64,000 nt of DNA from Hexactinellida sp. DTS-2022 (taxonomy: Eukaryota > Porifera > Hexactinellida): assembly GCA_028753945.1 (NCBI GenBank), contig JAPNXP010000001.1:16482501-16546500 (forward strand), given 5' to 3'. Positions 46,560 to 56,838 of this stretch are shown piece after piece. Numbering within the stretch: position 1 is the stretch's first letter; every line of letters starts with the position of its first letter. The position numbers were made by a program, and so were the translations under genes. The notes under the pieces were generated by a model, which worked only from the letters and a program-made list of their open reading frames with translations, searched no databases and was not told the origin of the DNA.

Positions 46560-47183
46560 ATGGGGTTTATAAGCTCTATTATTAAAATAATTATGCCTTT
46601 TAAATTTCGTCTTAAACGTAATATCAAACAAGAGACAATACAGTCCCTTATCTATCCGACTGCAGAAGGAACAGCTATTGTAGGAGACCCCGTGCTACTG
46701 CCCCGGAAGCCTATTCCTCCTGGAGTCTACGAGGAAATAATACAGAAACGGAGGTTCAAATTCGTAGAAGGATTCTGGAAGAAACCCGAGTTATCAGCTG
46801 TTGACTTGGCTAAGATTAAGAAAAAGTTTATTTTATCCGGATACGATTGGCCTGCTAAGCCACACGCGGATTTGTCTGGAAAGTTTAAGAATGTTAGAAC
46901 CACGTACTACCATCCTGATAAGTTAAAGCGTTTGCAGAAGATAGAAACTTGCATGAAGAATATGCCTGGGCTATTGAAGCAATACAAACTTAAGCTGGAG
47001 AAAGAGAAAAGCGATGAAGAGGCCAAGAGTTTCAAGACTGAGCAGGAAATATACGTCGACGCTCTTAATGCTGGGAAGAGAGAGACTCCAGAGTGGGTAC
47101 AGGAGAATATACGTCAAGCAAAGTTGAAGAGACACCAAGCTAAACAGTTGGTTTTAGCTACAAAGAAGAAGAAGAAAAAATAG
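46560..47183 (+). CDS. GADD45GIP1: Mitochondrial large-subunit ribosomal protein mL64 (GADD45GIP1/CRIF1 family)
   Basis: 207 residues from ATG 46560 (or 197 from 46593, MPFKFRLKRN). Family members sit at the mitoribosome tunnel exit and also bind nuclear factors. Support: the ordered PGVYEE, F-W-x-x-PELSAVDLAKIKKK block, then IETCMKNMPGLLKQYKLKLE, which corresponds to the conserved I-x-x-C-M-x-x-M-P helix, a lysine/glutamate-rich coiled coil and a poly-lysine C terminus. Length compares with ~220 in vertebrates. A mitochondrial presequence is not obvious beyond MGFISSIIKIIMPFKFRLKR. The family match is by remembered motif only, so I keep moderate confidence. Confidence 0.72.
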   Translation: MGFISSIIKIIMPFKFRLKRNIKQETIQSLIYPTAEGTAIVGDPVLLPRKPIPPGVYEEIIQKRRFKFVEGFWKKPELSAVDLAKIKKKFILSGYDWPAKPHADLSGKFKNVRTTYYHPDKLKRLQKIETCMKNMPGLLKQYKLKLEKEKSDEEAKSFKTEQEIYVDALNAGKRETPEWVQENIRQAKLKRHQAKQLVLATKKKKKK

Positions 47184-47274
47184 ATTAATTTAATTATGTT
47201 AATAGTCTTACAATTTATAATGTTTGTGTCGCTTTAATAAATCTGGATATCGAACTGGAAAGTTTTCCTTTCAA

Positions 47275-47466
47275 TACCGTATTTACTCGAATAATAGTCC
47301 GGCATTTCGCACTATAGCTATAGTATTATACTAGTGGCATTTTGGTGGATACAAATGGATGTGGCCTGTGCCCAAGTGCCGCACCCTGGCTACGCCTCTG
47401 AATCGCCGCCATGAAGTGACTTAAATATTAATAATCGCCTAGACTACTTTTCGAGTAAATACGGTA
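47275..47466. mobile_element. TA-type MITE
   Basis: TACCGTATTTACTCGAATAA and TTTTCGAGTAAATACGGTA. It lies 90 bp past mL64. Confidence 0.82.
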
Positions 47467-47649
47467 AATAAGCTACTCGTCAACTGGGACAACCCTCTAA
47501 TTTAATTGGCTAAAGCTTTTGCCAAGTTTCGAGAGATTTTAACTTGTTTCTAGATACAGTCTTCCCCGCCCTGTCTAATTACAAGTATGTAGCTCTTACC
47601 GGTTCCTCAATCAATTCCGAACAAACAGATATATTTAATATAATTTAAT

Positions 47650-47879
47650 ATAGCGTATTTGTATTTCCACCAAAAAAGAAAATTTAAATTTACCTCGTTT
47701 TTTTGAAAATCCAGGAAATCATATTTAGGTGGACTAGTTTATTATTCTCAGCGACAGTAAACATACATAAATTGCCTAATCAGTGTAATTACACTTCAGT
47801 TGATAACTAATGGGTACCATTATTTTAATCATGCAAATACCACTTTTTTCACCCGGCTCTTATTCGAGGAAATACGGTA
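47650..47879. mobile_element. TA-type MITE, diverged
   Basis: GTATTTGTATTTCCACC at the left, TTATTCGAGGAAATACGGTA at the right; internal similarity to 45454-45666 (AATCAGTGTAATTACACTTC). Confidence 0.65.
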
Positions 47880-47939
47880 TAAGATTTGTAACCTAAACAG
47901 AACCTTGACATAAATACCAGTGATAATATGTTAAGAATT

Positions 47940-48078
47940 TACTTATACAGCGATCATCGGCGTATGTTTTAAATAACGTGGCTAGTTTCTACCGATGGTG
48001 TTTTTTATAAACATAAAAAACAATCGGTAGAAAGTAGCCAGGTTTTTAATACAAACGCCGATGATCGCTGTATAAGTA
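47940..48078. mobile_element. Palindromic MITE, 139 bp
   Basis: TACTTATACAGCGATCATCG and its complement, TA at both ends, ~60-bp arms. The rest of 48080-49480 is AT-rich, with a degraded copy of the 18911 foldback arm near 48290-48400. Confidence 0.82.
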
Positions 48079-49479
48079 AACTCATAAATTAAATATTCAT
48101 ACTTAGTGTTATATGGTTGGAGCGCCTGGACCACTTTATAATCATCATCTCCAAGAATTTTTAAGTTGAATATATTATTGTCCCTTATAGGTATATCTAT
48201 TATTTATACTGTTATTTCTAAAAAGACTGGTATAGTATACGTAAAGGTATGCGTGTATATATTTGTTTGTATGTTCCGAGTTGATTAAGGTTCAAGAACC
48301 TGTACGGTTTCTAAATCTGATTTTTGACATATAGGGGTAGCCTGATAACAAGTTGAGGTTTCCACTTAAAATTTCCCACTCCTCGCTAAGATATGAGTGC
48401 CAGAGATCTGTTCCATTCGAATTCAAATGCTTCATTCCCATTCCGTACTAATATTTGGGATTGAATTCCCATTCCAATTGCTTGTGATTGAGTTTTCAGA
48501 TTATTTCCCAACCCATTCTGACTGGGATTTAAGCTTAAATCTCTAATTGCCTAAGCATTCATTTCGATAGGAATCGAATAATAACACTGTAAATTCAAAA
48601 AGCCCTTATAATTATGGCACATGTCCTAATTCGATATATGCATTTGTTATAATACCAGTGGATTATTAATTTGTAACGGAATCAAAGTACCCAGAAAAAG
48701 CCTTCCGCAGGAATTAACAGAAAACGCCGCAGAGGGCTGCGTTTTTCGGATAGTTTTAATCAAACGCTTATGGAGCTATTGAAATTATGAGCTTAGACAG
48801 TATATACTAAGTTGATGAATTGGATTCGATCAATTGAAGTGGGCTACATACATTCGATCAATTTAAGAACTTTCGTATACTAGGTGAATTATAATATCCC
48901 CGGATAACGTATAATACATAGTAGCTAAACATTATACAAAGAACAACTAATAAAATTATGCTATTTGTGAAATGTTTAATTATGTCGAGGAAAAGAGACT
49001 ATTATAACTGCAAATAAGTTAGCTTTCCTAATAATAAATAAATAATTTTCCTCCTAAATTTATATATTTGATATATCTTCTTTAAATAAGTTAATTATTT
49101 ATTTGCAATATGTAATGCAATTTAGCGTATTACTTATTATATGTAAAAACGTGATAAGCATATTATACAACGACTTTTTATGTCAATGAAATGTTTATTT
49201 CAATCTACGTATCGAGTTTGCTTAGCTAGAATTTGAAAATTTGAGGCAACTTTGTTTTGTTTGTATTTTGCACGTTGACAAGCTACTGCTAAACTAAACT
49301 AATGGCATTAACGTCACTACTACCGACGATTCGACACACAACGATTTGATATCTGAAATGGGTTTTATTCGCGTATCGAAATATCGGTACAGTGCTACCT
49401 CGATTATCCAAATTTGTTTGGCTGGTCCCAACGAGTTTGAACTGTATTCGGATAGTCCTGAAGTTTATGGAATGCCAGT

Positions 49480-49655
49480 GGCGTATCCAGGATTTTCATA
49501 AGGGGGGTGCTAAGGGCCGAATTTAAGGGGGGTGCTATGGGTGTTGAAACTTAGGCCTGCACCGAAGCCCATCTGACTATTAATACAGCCGTGCTTGATC
49601 ACCCAGCTAAGGGGGGTGCTCTAGCACCCTGAGCACCCCCCTGGATACGCCACTG
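49480..49655. mobile_element. hAT-type MITE
   Basis: CAGTGGCGTATCCAGGA and CTGGATACGCCACTG ends with GGGGGGTGCT runs. The flanks share only AATGC. Confidence 0.7.
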
Positions 49656-49853
49656 AATGCTATGGCTAATCTAATTGAGACAGAGTGCGCGAGTGAATTA
49701 ATTTGGCTCTAACTAAATTTAATGTAAGATATTATAGCTAACAGTAAGGGAGCAAGGTTATACAATGCCTTTATGCAAAAGGAATACAACAAAACTCAAT
49801 TTAATAATTTGATCACAATAATAGTACTTACAACAATAAAATATAGAGCATCC

Positions 49854-50020
49854 TTATATGTAGACCGTCTAGAAATAGACGGTCTATAAAAGCCCATACA
49901 AATAAGCCAAAAATTTGTAGACCGTCTATAAATTCTGTAGACCACTTGCCCTGCTTTTTATGGGTAATACTAATGTATAGGGAATAAAACCTGGTCTATT
50001 TCTAGACGGTCTACATATAA
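49854..50020. mobile_element. Palindromic MITE (TTATATGTAGACCGTC)
   Basis: Ends TTATATGTAGACCGTCTAG and its complement, with an extra internal GTAGACCGTC. It ends 131 bp before the 7TM-like gene. Confidence 0.8.
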
Positions 50021-50151
50021 GATATCTCTAAAAGATACTGTATTCCATATTTCATTCTTAAAAGTAACATAAATTGTATTACATTGTTAGAGTAAGGATT
50101 CATATTTTAATATAAATAACTGAATTAATATTACTTATCATATTATTTGAA

Positions 50152-51153
50152 ATGATTACTGCAATTATCACAAACTCAGTGTTTTTGTTAATTTTCCTAA
50201 TATTCTGTGCATATTGGGGTTTTATTTTCATTTGGAAAATCCATTGCTGCAGAAAATACAAGAGAGGAGTAGCGAGATATCTTTCAGGTGATTCAGGGTA
50301 TTTAAATAAACAATGGTATTATCATTATGAAACTGAAATATGGTAAAATACTTTATTACTTTTGATGAATATCTCTGAAATTTTTGGATGTATATTCTTT
50401 TACACATCAGATGTCATTGTGCATTACCTTATCCTCCATCAAGTAGGTAATATTCGTAATAATACATTAGAATTACCATTCTCTGATTGTTCTAGTTACC
50501 ATAAACCTGGACTGAAACAAGTTGATGCTTTATATATAGAAATTCCTTATTTCAATGTATTTTTCGCATTAGCGAAATCGGCTGAACTATTTACGGTTGC
50601 CCTCTGTACATGTTTGATGAATTATCTAATTATTCGTATCCAAAAGATTAAACATTCGAGTAACCCATTGAATTCTTGGCTATTCATTGTTGCCTCCTTG
50701 TTAAGTGTAGTCCTTATAGTGACTGAATTTGTACGATATACCACAATTATTAGTACTGTACTGTTTTTCATTTTTGTGATTGCTTATTTCTGTATATTTG
50801 TTCGCACTGCCAAACGATTCAAATGTGCCTTGCTCCAGAGAGCTTTGGAGCGTCTCATACAACAGGGTTCCAACAAGGAAGAGATGAAACAATACAGATA
50901 CTGCAAGAACACTATTAATATTGTATCATGGGGATATCTGTTCATAATAATATCAGAGATCATATTACATATTACTGATATCTTTACCAGTGTGCTATTC
51001 TATGGAGACTGTTATTTCCCGTTTAATTTATTAAGTTCGTTAAACTATGTTATTCGAACTGAAGAAGCTGTTGACAATTGGATTCATGGCGACCAAAAGA
51101 TGAAGTATAGCGCTTTTAATTCTAGCCTAAGGGAATTATTTGTTATTAATTAA
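50152..51153 (+). pseudogene. Multi-pass membrane protein with one in-frame stop
   Basis: ATG 50152 opens a 64-residue part with a membrane segment (SVFLLIFLIFCAYWGFIFI) and basic loop, ending at TAA 50344-50346. The same frame then runs on without any shift to 51153: NTLLLLMNISEIFGCIFFYT, NVFFALAKSAELFTVALCTC, LFIVASLLSVVLIV, STVLFFIFVIAYFCIFV, NIVSWGYLFIIISEIILHIT, about six more hydrophobic segments, so seven in all. The layout resembles a 7TM receptor, but I recognise no family motif (no DRY, no NPxxY). An ATG at 50365 could start the second part alone. No intron within 50280-50450 removes the stop in frame. It may be a young pseudogene, an assembly error, or a recoded stop. Confidence 0.6.
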
Positions 51154-51269
51154 TTAATTAATGTCTTCCATAATATCCTTTCAATAATTGTTATATTAAA
51201 TGTTTAAGTAAAGATCAAATGTATTGGTAGTATGGTATAAGTTTATATAATTTTTTAACAAAATACTTG

Positions 51270-51401
51270 TATGGAGCTGAGTTACTGGTAACTGAAGTAG
51301 GTTTTTATTTATGTCTAAATTTCATTTCTGAGCTTATGGGTCTTTTAGAATTGAAACACCTCCTTATATGGCAGTTCAGTTACCAGTAATTGAGCTCCAT
51401 A
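51270..51401. mobile_element. Palindromic MITE (TATGGAGCTGAGTTACTGG)
   Basis: TATGGAGCTGAGTTACTGGT and CAGTAATTGAGCTCCATA ends. Starts about 120 bp after the membrane-protein stop. Confidence 0.75.
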
Positions 51402-51878
51402 TAAAGTAATCTGTAATTTTAAATGGTGTCTACTTAGTGCTGCTTAGTGTGTAATATTAATTCTTAATGTACAGTTTACAATAAGACTTCAGGTTATTAG
51501 TGTTTACGAATTAAATATATTTCATTATCAACGCAGTTAAATTTATGATTGTTACAGTCTACTAGATTTAAGGGTTTTAAATTGAGATACTAACTCAAAG
51601 AACTCAATAAGTATAAATCTATAAAATTACTTCTATTCGCATTAAGGAGTTATTGAATTGACTAATTACTATCAATGAATGAATGGGAAATTTTTTTCTT
51701 CTTGGGAAATGGAACTTATACCTATGTTCTTATGACCAGTATCCACTCACTATACTGTATATAGTACGTAGATTCCGAGGTTACAATTATGATCACAATA
51801 ATTTACCTAAATTCAAAATTACAGGATACATGTACTACATTCCGAGATCGGGTAATATGAATGGATATTCGTATGTTC

Positions 51879-52079
51879 CAGGCACGTAGCTAGAGTATGT
51901 AATTCAGGGGGGCAAGTTTTATGTTGGGGGGGCAAGTGCAGGGAGTCGGGGGGGCAAGTGGGGGACGAATCACTCTATTTACTATAACGAACACTTCCTA
52001 ATTCTCTTGGGAGGGGGGGCGAGAAGTACTTTGGGGGGGGGGGGGGGGGGGCGGTCGCCCCCCCGTAGCTACGTGCCTA
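51879..52079. mobile_element. hAT-type MITE with G-runs
   Basis: CAGGCACGTAGCTA and TAGCTACGTGCCTA ends, target duplication GTATGTTC at 51871-51878 and 52080-52087. Contains an ~18-base G-run. Confidence 0.88.
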
Positions 52080-52279
52080 GTATGTTCGTTAATACTACCT
52101 TGGAGTTATTTCTGCAATATTTATTTTAGGTTACCCAAAGGTGCAAGAGAACATATTGAATTACTATACGCTGCCACTATTCGCTGGAATTTCCACCATT
52201 TCAAAATTATAGGATTCATACTACTCCCCTGTGTGATTAAAGCTACTAACATTGGCATTAATACAATCGTGGTAACATT

Positions 52280-53830
52280 TTGTTTTGTAGGAGGAGTGGG
52301 GTGATCATAGCGAATTCTTCTTATTTTCCTTTAATATTTGGTGTTTGACTAGTAGGTCTTTACAGTGGAGTTACAAATGTATTCATTGTCAGCTTTGTCC
52401 CAGAGATTTTCCATGAACAACAACTCCGTGTATTGAGTGCTGGGATAGGCTTCAGTAACCGAGTTGGATTATTCTTCGATTTTTCATTCAGTTGGCTTGC
52501 AGTGGTAGGGTTAAGCTCTGTTGTATTGTTTGTCTTCATTCCCCATTCACGAGTCTGATTTGTTCGCCAAGGATTAGAAACTCAAGCAGTGAATACTTTA
52601 CTCTCCCTCCATGGTAATTAGGGTTTTTACTCCCGGGATCCCGATGCTATTTCACTAGGGATAGAATCCCGGGATTTGATTTTCCAATCCCGGGATCCCG
52701 ACCACCAGGTTAATAATCCATTATTCTATGTTAGATCTCTAAACATGATACATATTGCGTTTTGAAAACTATTCTGGCGATCTATTTTTATCCGAAACAA
52801 TCTTTTTCCACCTTAATTAACACTAATCTTTGGAATATATTTTACACTGGGACAAATGTATATGCACTTGTATATTTAGACATTGTCGGAACGTATTAAA
52901 TAATCACTCACCTTTTAATCTTAAGAAAGAAAAATAATTCAATATTTGTTCAACTTAATTCTTTATTCATTCATTTTTAATTAAATCATTCATCAAAATA
53001 CTAGATATAATATCCGGCTTCGTTATAATTGGGAGTTGTCTGTAAATCTAGTGTATTTTTATACTCATGACAATATATTATTAATATATTTCTAATCCCG
53101 GGATCCCGGGATTTTGAAAAATCAGATCCCGAAATCCCGGGATTGTTAGAATAGTCCGGGATTGTAAACGCTAATGGTAATGCATTTGATGCTACAGCCT
53201 ACAGCCTACAGGTGAAATTCAGAATATCTTGTGTCAAAACATAAGTGCAGCATTTAGAAGGAAAACTGTTTTACTCTCAGAAATCTTCAAACTGTGAAAC
53301 CGATTTTGTTCTTGTCTTCACTAGCCCTATTTAAGGAGTTAGGAGGTGTGCTGTGTTTGTTTCCTTCTCATCACAAATTTTAGAGAGTCAACATTGAATG
53401 GAACCTACGTAGAGTTTGTTCTCACTTCTATCTCATATCAGTACAATTGGTTCTATCGTTTGCATTTGTATTATCAAGCACTGCAGTTTGAAATGAATGT
53501 TTATTGTAGCTTCATCCTTCCAAAAGTCTCTACTCTAAATTGCATTGTATTATTTTGTATCTAAAAGCTATTTGAATTGTAATATCAGATTTGTGTTATA
53601 CATACTTAGCTTATGGCCAGTATTCAATATATTTTGCTCTCTATGCATTTGCATCTTCAATGTGCTTTTGTTTGGTTTGTATTCTCTCAAGGCTATATTT
53701 TTCCAATTACACCGCGAAATATCATCAGCCATTCCTGAAATCACAACGAACCTTGCCAGCTTTTTGTTGATACTCACATTCTACTATCTCCTCCATCTAT
53801 TGATGGAGCATGGTCATTCTTGATATTCGT
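52280..53830 (+). pseudogene. Degraded multi-pass transporter-like remnant
   Basis: 52350-52560 encodes LYSGVTNVFIVSFVPEIFHE and LSAGIGFSNRVGLFFDFSFS before a stop. A hAT MITE (52619-53173) sits in the middle. Hydrophobic pieces continue at 53346-53560 and 53545-53823 (FVLYILSLWPVFNIF). The pattern of a TNxF...P..., then a short helix resembles nucleoside or riboflavin carrier C termini, but no motif is decisive. Several frames are used. Low certainty. Confidence 0.3.
52619..53173. mobile_element. hAT-type MITE, CCCGGGATT family
   Basis: TAGGGTTTTTACTCCCGGG and GGGATTGTAAACGCTA ends, target duplication ATGGTAAT at 52611-52618 and 53174-53181. Sibling of 23510-23974. Confidence 0.88.
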
Positions 53831-53999
53831 TGCAGTACAGATTATTTCTGTTATTTACATGTATATATTTCTCCACGTCTGATGATAATATATGATAAAT
53901 TTAATTGTTCAACTGTACGGAATTTGATTTGAATAGTTTGAATGTTTGATAGAATAACCCCCAAACTCATCGTAAATCCACATTTTTGAAAGGTTAGGG

Positions 54000-54424
54000 C
54001 AAGGGTGCTCAAACGGTGGCCCGCAGATAATTCGCTTCTTTTCAATTATATATACTCTACAAATGCATCAATGTTCCTAGTATGAATACAGTATTTGGTA
54101 ACTATAGTTTAAGTTTGCATTTACGAATAATATCAATTATTAGATATTATTCGATATTATTAGATTGCCCACTTGCTAGAAAACAAGATGAGTTCAAAAG
54201 AGACATCAAATGATTCGAATCCAATCAAAAGATTATAATTTAATTTTAAGTCAATAACTTGAATTTACAAGTAGAATCCATTGTTTTTTAATGCAATATG
54301 AGGTCAAATAGTATAGCTTGAAAATTGATTAAACTAAAGCCAGAGGCGATCTATGATTTGTGGCCCGTAAGGCGGAGCCTAATTTTTAAAGTGGCCCGTA
54401 GATTTAAAAGTTTGAGCACCCCTG
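54000..54424. mobile_element. hAT-type MITE, GGTGGCCCG family
   Basis: CAAGGGTGCTCAAAC and GTTTGAGCACCCCTG ends, target duplication GGTTAGGG at 53992-53999 and 54425-54432. Confidence 0.9.
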
Positions 54425-54672
54425 GGTTAGGGCCCATAAACCCCTTTTGTGGTTAATGTCCACTACTGGTCAGAAGATTTTGGAATCTCAGTGTTCAAAG
54501 CGGTTATAATTACAACAACCATTGCAGACTATAAATACCTATACGTCACTTTTGCTTATTATGGCCGTATCCCTAGAAATGTGTCAATTTTTAATACGGA
54601 GCAAATTTGTATCTCCTCAACTAGAGACTGATAGCTTAGCTCAAAAAATCTAACCTCATCCCTTATCTCATA

Positions 54673-55340
54673 CGAGCCCTTCGGTCTCGGTCGCTTTGCG
54701 ACGGATCGGTGCGACGGATCGGTGCGACGGATCGGTGCGACGGATCGGTGCGACGGATCGGTGCGACGGATCGGTGCGACGGATCGGTGCGACGGATCGG
54801 TGCGACGGATCGGTGCGACGGATCGGTGCGACGGATCGGTGCGACGGATCGGTGCGACGGATCGGTGCTACGCACCTCAAGTTAACGGCCGCTATGCGGC
54901 CTTACTCCTCACCCTTTCTACCATGGAAAATGGCAGAAAGGGAGATATATACATCCCTTTAGAAAATTTCCTTAGTTTTAAGTTTATAACTTGTTTTTCA
55001 TATTCTAAATTTATAAATGCGAAATTCGTGTTCAGCACACTTGTTTACTTATAATACCCGTTGAAAGCTAACTTCTAGGTTAATTTTGAATTTTCATTAA
55101 TTTGTTTACCTATTCGTGTCAACAACAACAAATATTCATATTATAAGTTTATAAACGCAAAATTCGTGTTCAGCATACTTGTTTACCTTATATAACATTT
55201 GTTTACCAATTATAACATTTGAAGTTAGTTTAAATCCCAATTATAATTGCGGTTTCAATTCCCCCATCACTTTAATACAATCCGGACAAACAAACAAACA
55301 CACAAACACACACACAACAATCGAGATTTAATAATATAGA
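54673..55340 (-). mobile_element. Helitron-like element with an expanded 13-bp repeat
   Basis: In reverse: 5' end at 55340, (TTTG)n, two tandem units, the GGCCG tail, then 13 copies of a 13-bp unit (54698-54866) that other copies hold once, and the terminus CTCG|T at 54673. Confidence 0.82.
54698..54866. repeat. 13 exact copies of GCGACGGATCGGT
   Basis: 169 bp equals 13 units of 13 bp with no mismatch seen, so expansion is recent. Four overlapping open frames here come only from the repeat. Confidence 0.95.
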
Positions 55341-55830
55341 TACACATGATTGAAATATATTTTAGACATCTGGTAAATACAAATGGTTGCAATAATATAC
55401 ATTCAGGAGAGTCCTGATGGATTCCGGATTTACGGATTTGACTGATTCCAAATCCATCAAATCCGTAATTTATGGATTTTAGAATGGCTTTGGAAAAATT
55501 CTCAAATCGACTCCAAAATCCATAAATTACTTATTATTTGGTGGAATTGGAAAGTATTCTCGCATATGGAATTTCGAATTGAGAATGTTCATTGTACAGG
55601 CCGGGCCACTACTACAATCTAAATTTAGATATAAATATACTTACCAGAAAGATTTCAAAATCAACCATTTGGATCTAGAAATTTGTATATGTATGCAATT
55701 CCATACGGATTTTGTAATTGTATACATTTGGAAATCCGGTATGGATTTGAAAATCAGCTATGAATTATGGACTGGGTATGGAATTTTAATTATGCATGAG
55801 ATGGATCATAGACTGGACATGGATAAGGAC

Positions 55831-56214
55831 CAGAGATGCAGCGGTCCGGAAATTTCATGGACCGGACCGGACCGTCATGATTTTTTTCTGGACGGTCCAG
55901 ACCGTATGATAAAAATATTGGATCGGTCTGGACCGGTCCAGACCGTTATATCCCTTATTTGGACAGTTACAGACCACATAGTAGAGTGGCTAATTATATC
56001 CACTTGTATTTATAAGATACTTATTACTCATGTGCTTGTAAACAATAGGAAATAACGGATTGGAGCCTGATCGTTTGTCCAATCTAGGATGAGTCCAGCT
56101 AGTCCAGACCGTGATATCGTTAATTTGGACCGGTCCAGACCGCACTTGAAAATAAGCGGACCGGACCGACCTGAGACCGGTCGGTCCGGTCCGGTCCAGA
56201 CCGCTGCATCTCTG
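55831..56214. mobile_element. hAT-type MITE, GGACCGG-rich
   Basis: CAGAGATGCAGCGGTCCGG and the complementary end GACCGCTGCATCTCTG, target duplication ATAAGGAC at 55823-55830 and 56215-56222. Internal GGTCCAGACCGT palindromes. Confidence 0.9.
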
Positions 56215-56838
56215 ATAAGGACTCTGATCCATTCGGACCTCTGTATACATTTGACATAAATTGACATTAGTGTCACTTCGACATAATTCGTAACAAAAAT
56301 GTTGGAATATCAGGATGGCCTAAACTTCAAAATATACTAACTGAGTTCCCTGAAAATTGAATAGTATGTTGATTAAGCAAAGTCCATAGGAAGCATAGAT
56401 AAATTTATGATAAATTTAAATTATGGGTCTGCACTCTGCAGTGGCAGAAATACCAAAACGGTATTCTGCAGACAAATATCCACAAAATTTGCCATAGACA
56501 AACGTTCAGAGAAAAAAAGCGCTTGTTAAGTATTATAAACTTTTATTCTCTACAAGAAAATACAAGTATATGATTACAACAAGATATTAACCGACGTCGC
56601 TTGTATGCATGTGTAATACTAATACAACGTATATAAACACTAAAACGCCCGGCTTTTTCCCTTCAAGAGGTATATTCCATAAAAGTGAAAATCAAAGTAA
56701 TATACAATAATACAATTAAATAAATATTTGGTCAAGAGAAAGTGTATTCGTTCAAGACAGGACACAGCACTAATAGAAGAAAGGAACTAAGTAATATAAA
56801 CATATATGTAGTCTACTAAGTCGATGAACACTCACTCA

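Noticed and set aside
54663-55054. Four overlapping frames of RRTDPSHRSVAPI and MRRIGATDRCDGS repeats
   Set aside because: Product of the 13-bp repeat in a Helitron-like tail.
55579-56055. 158-codon frame
   Set aside because: It begins in AT-rich sequence and runs into a GGACCGG-rich hAT MITE with an exact 8-bp duplication.
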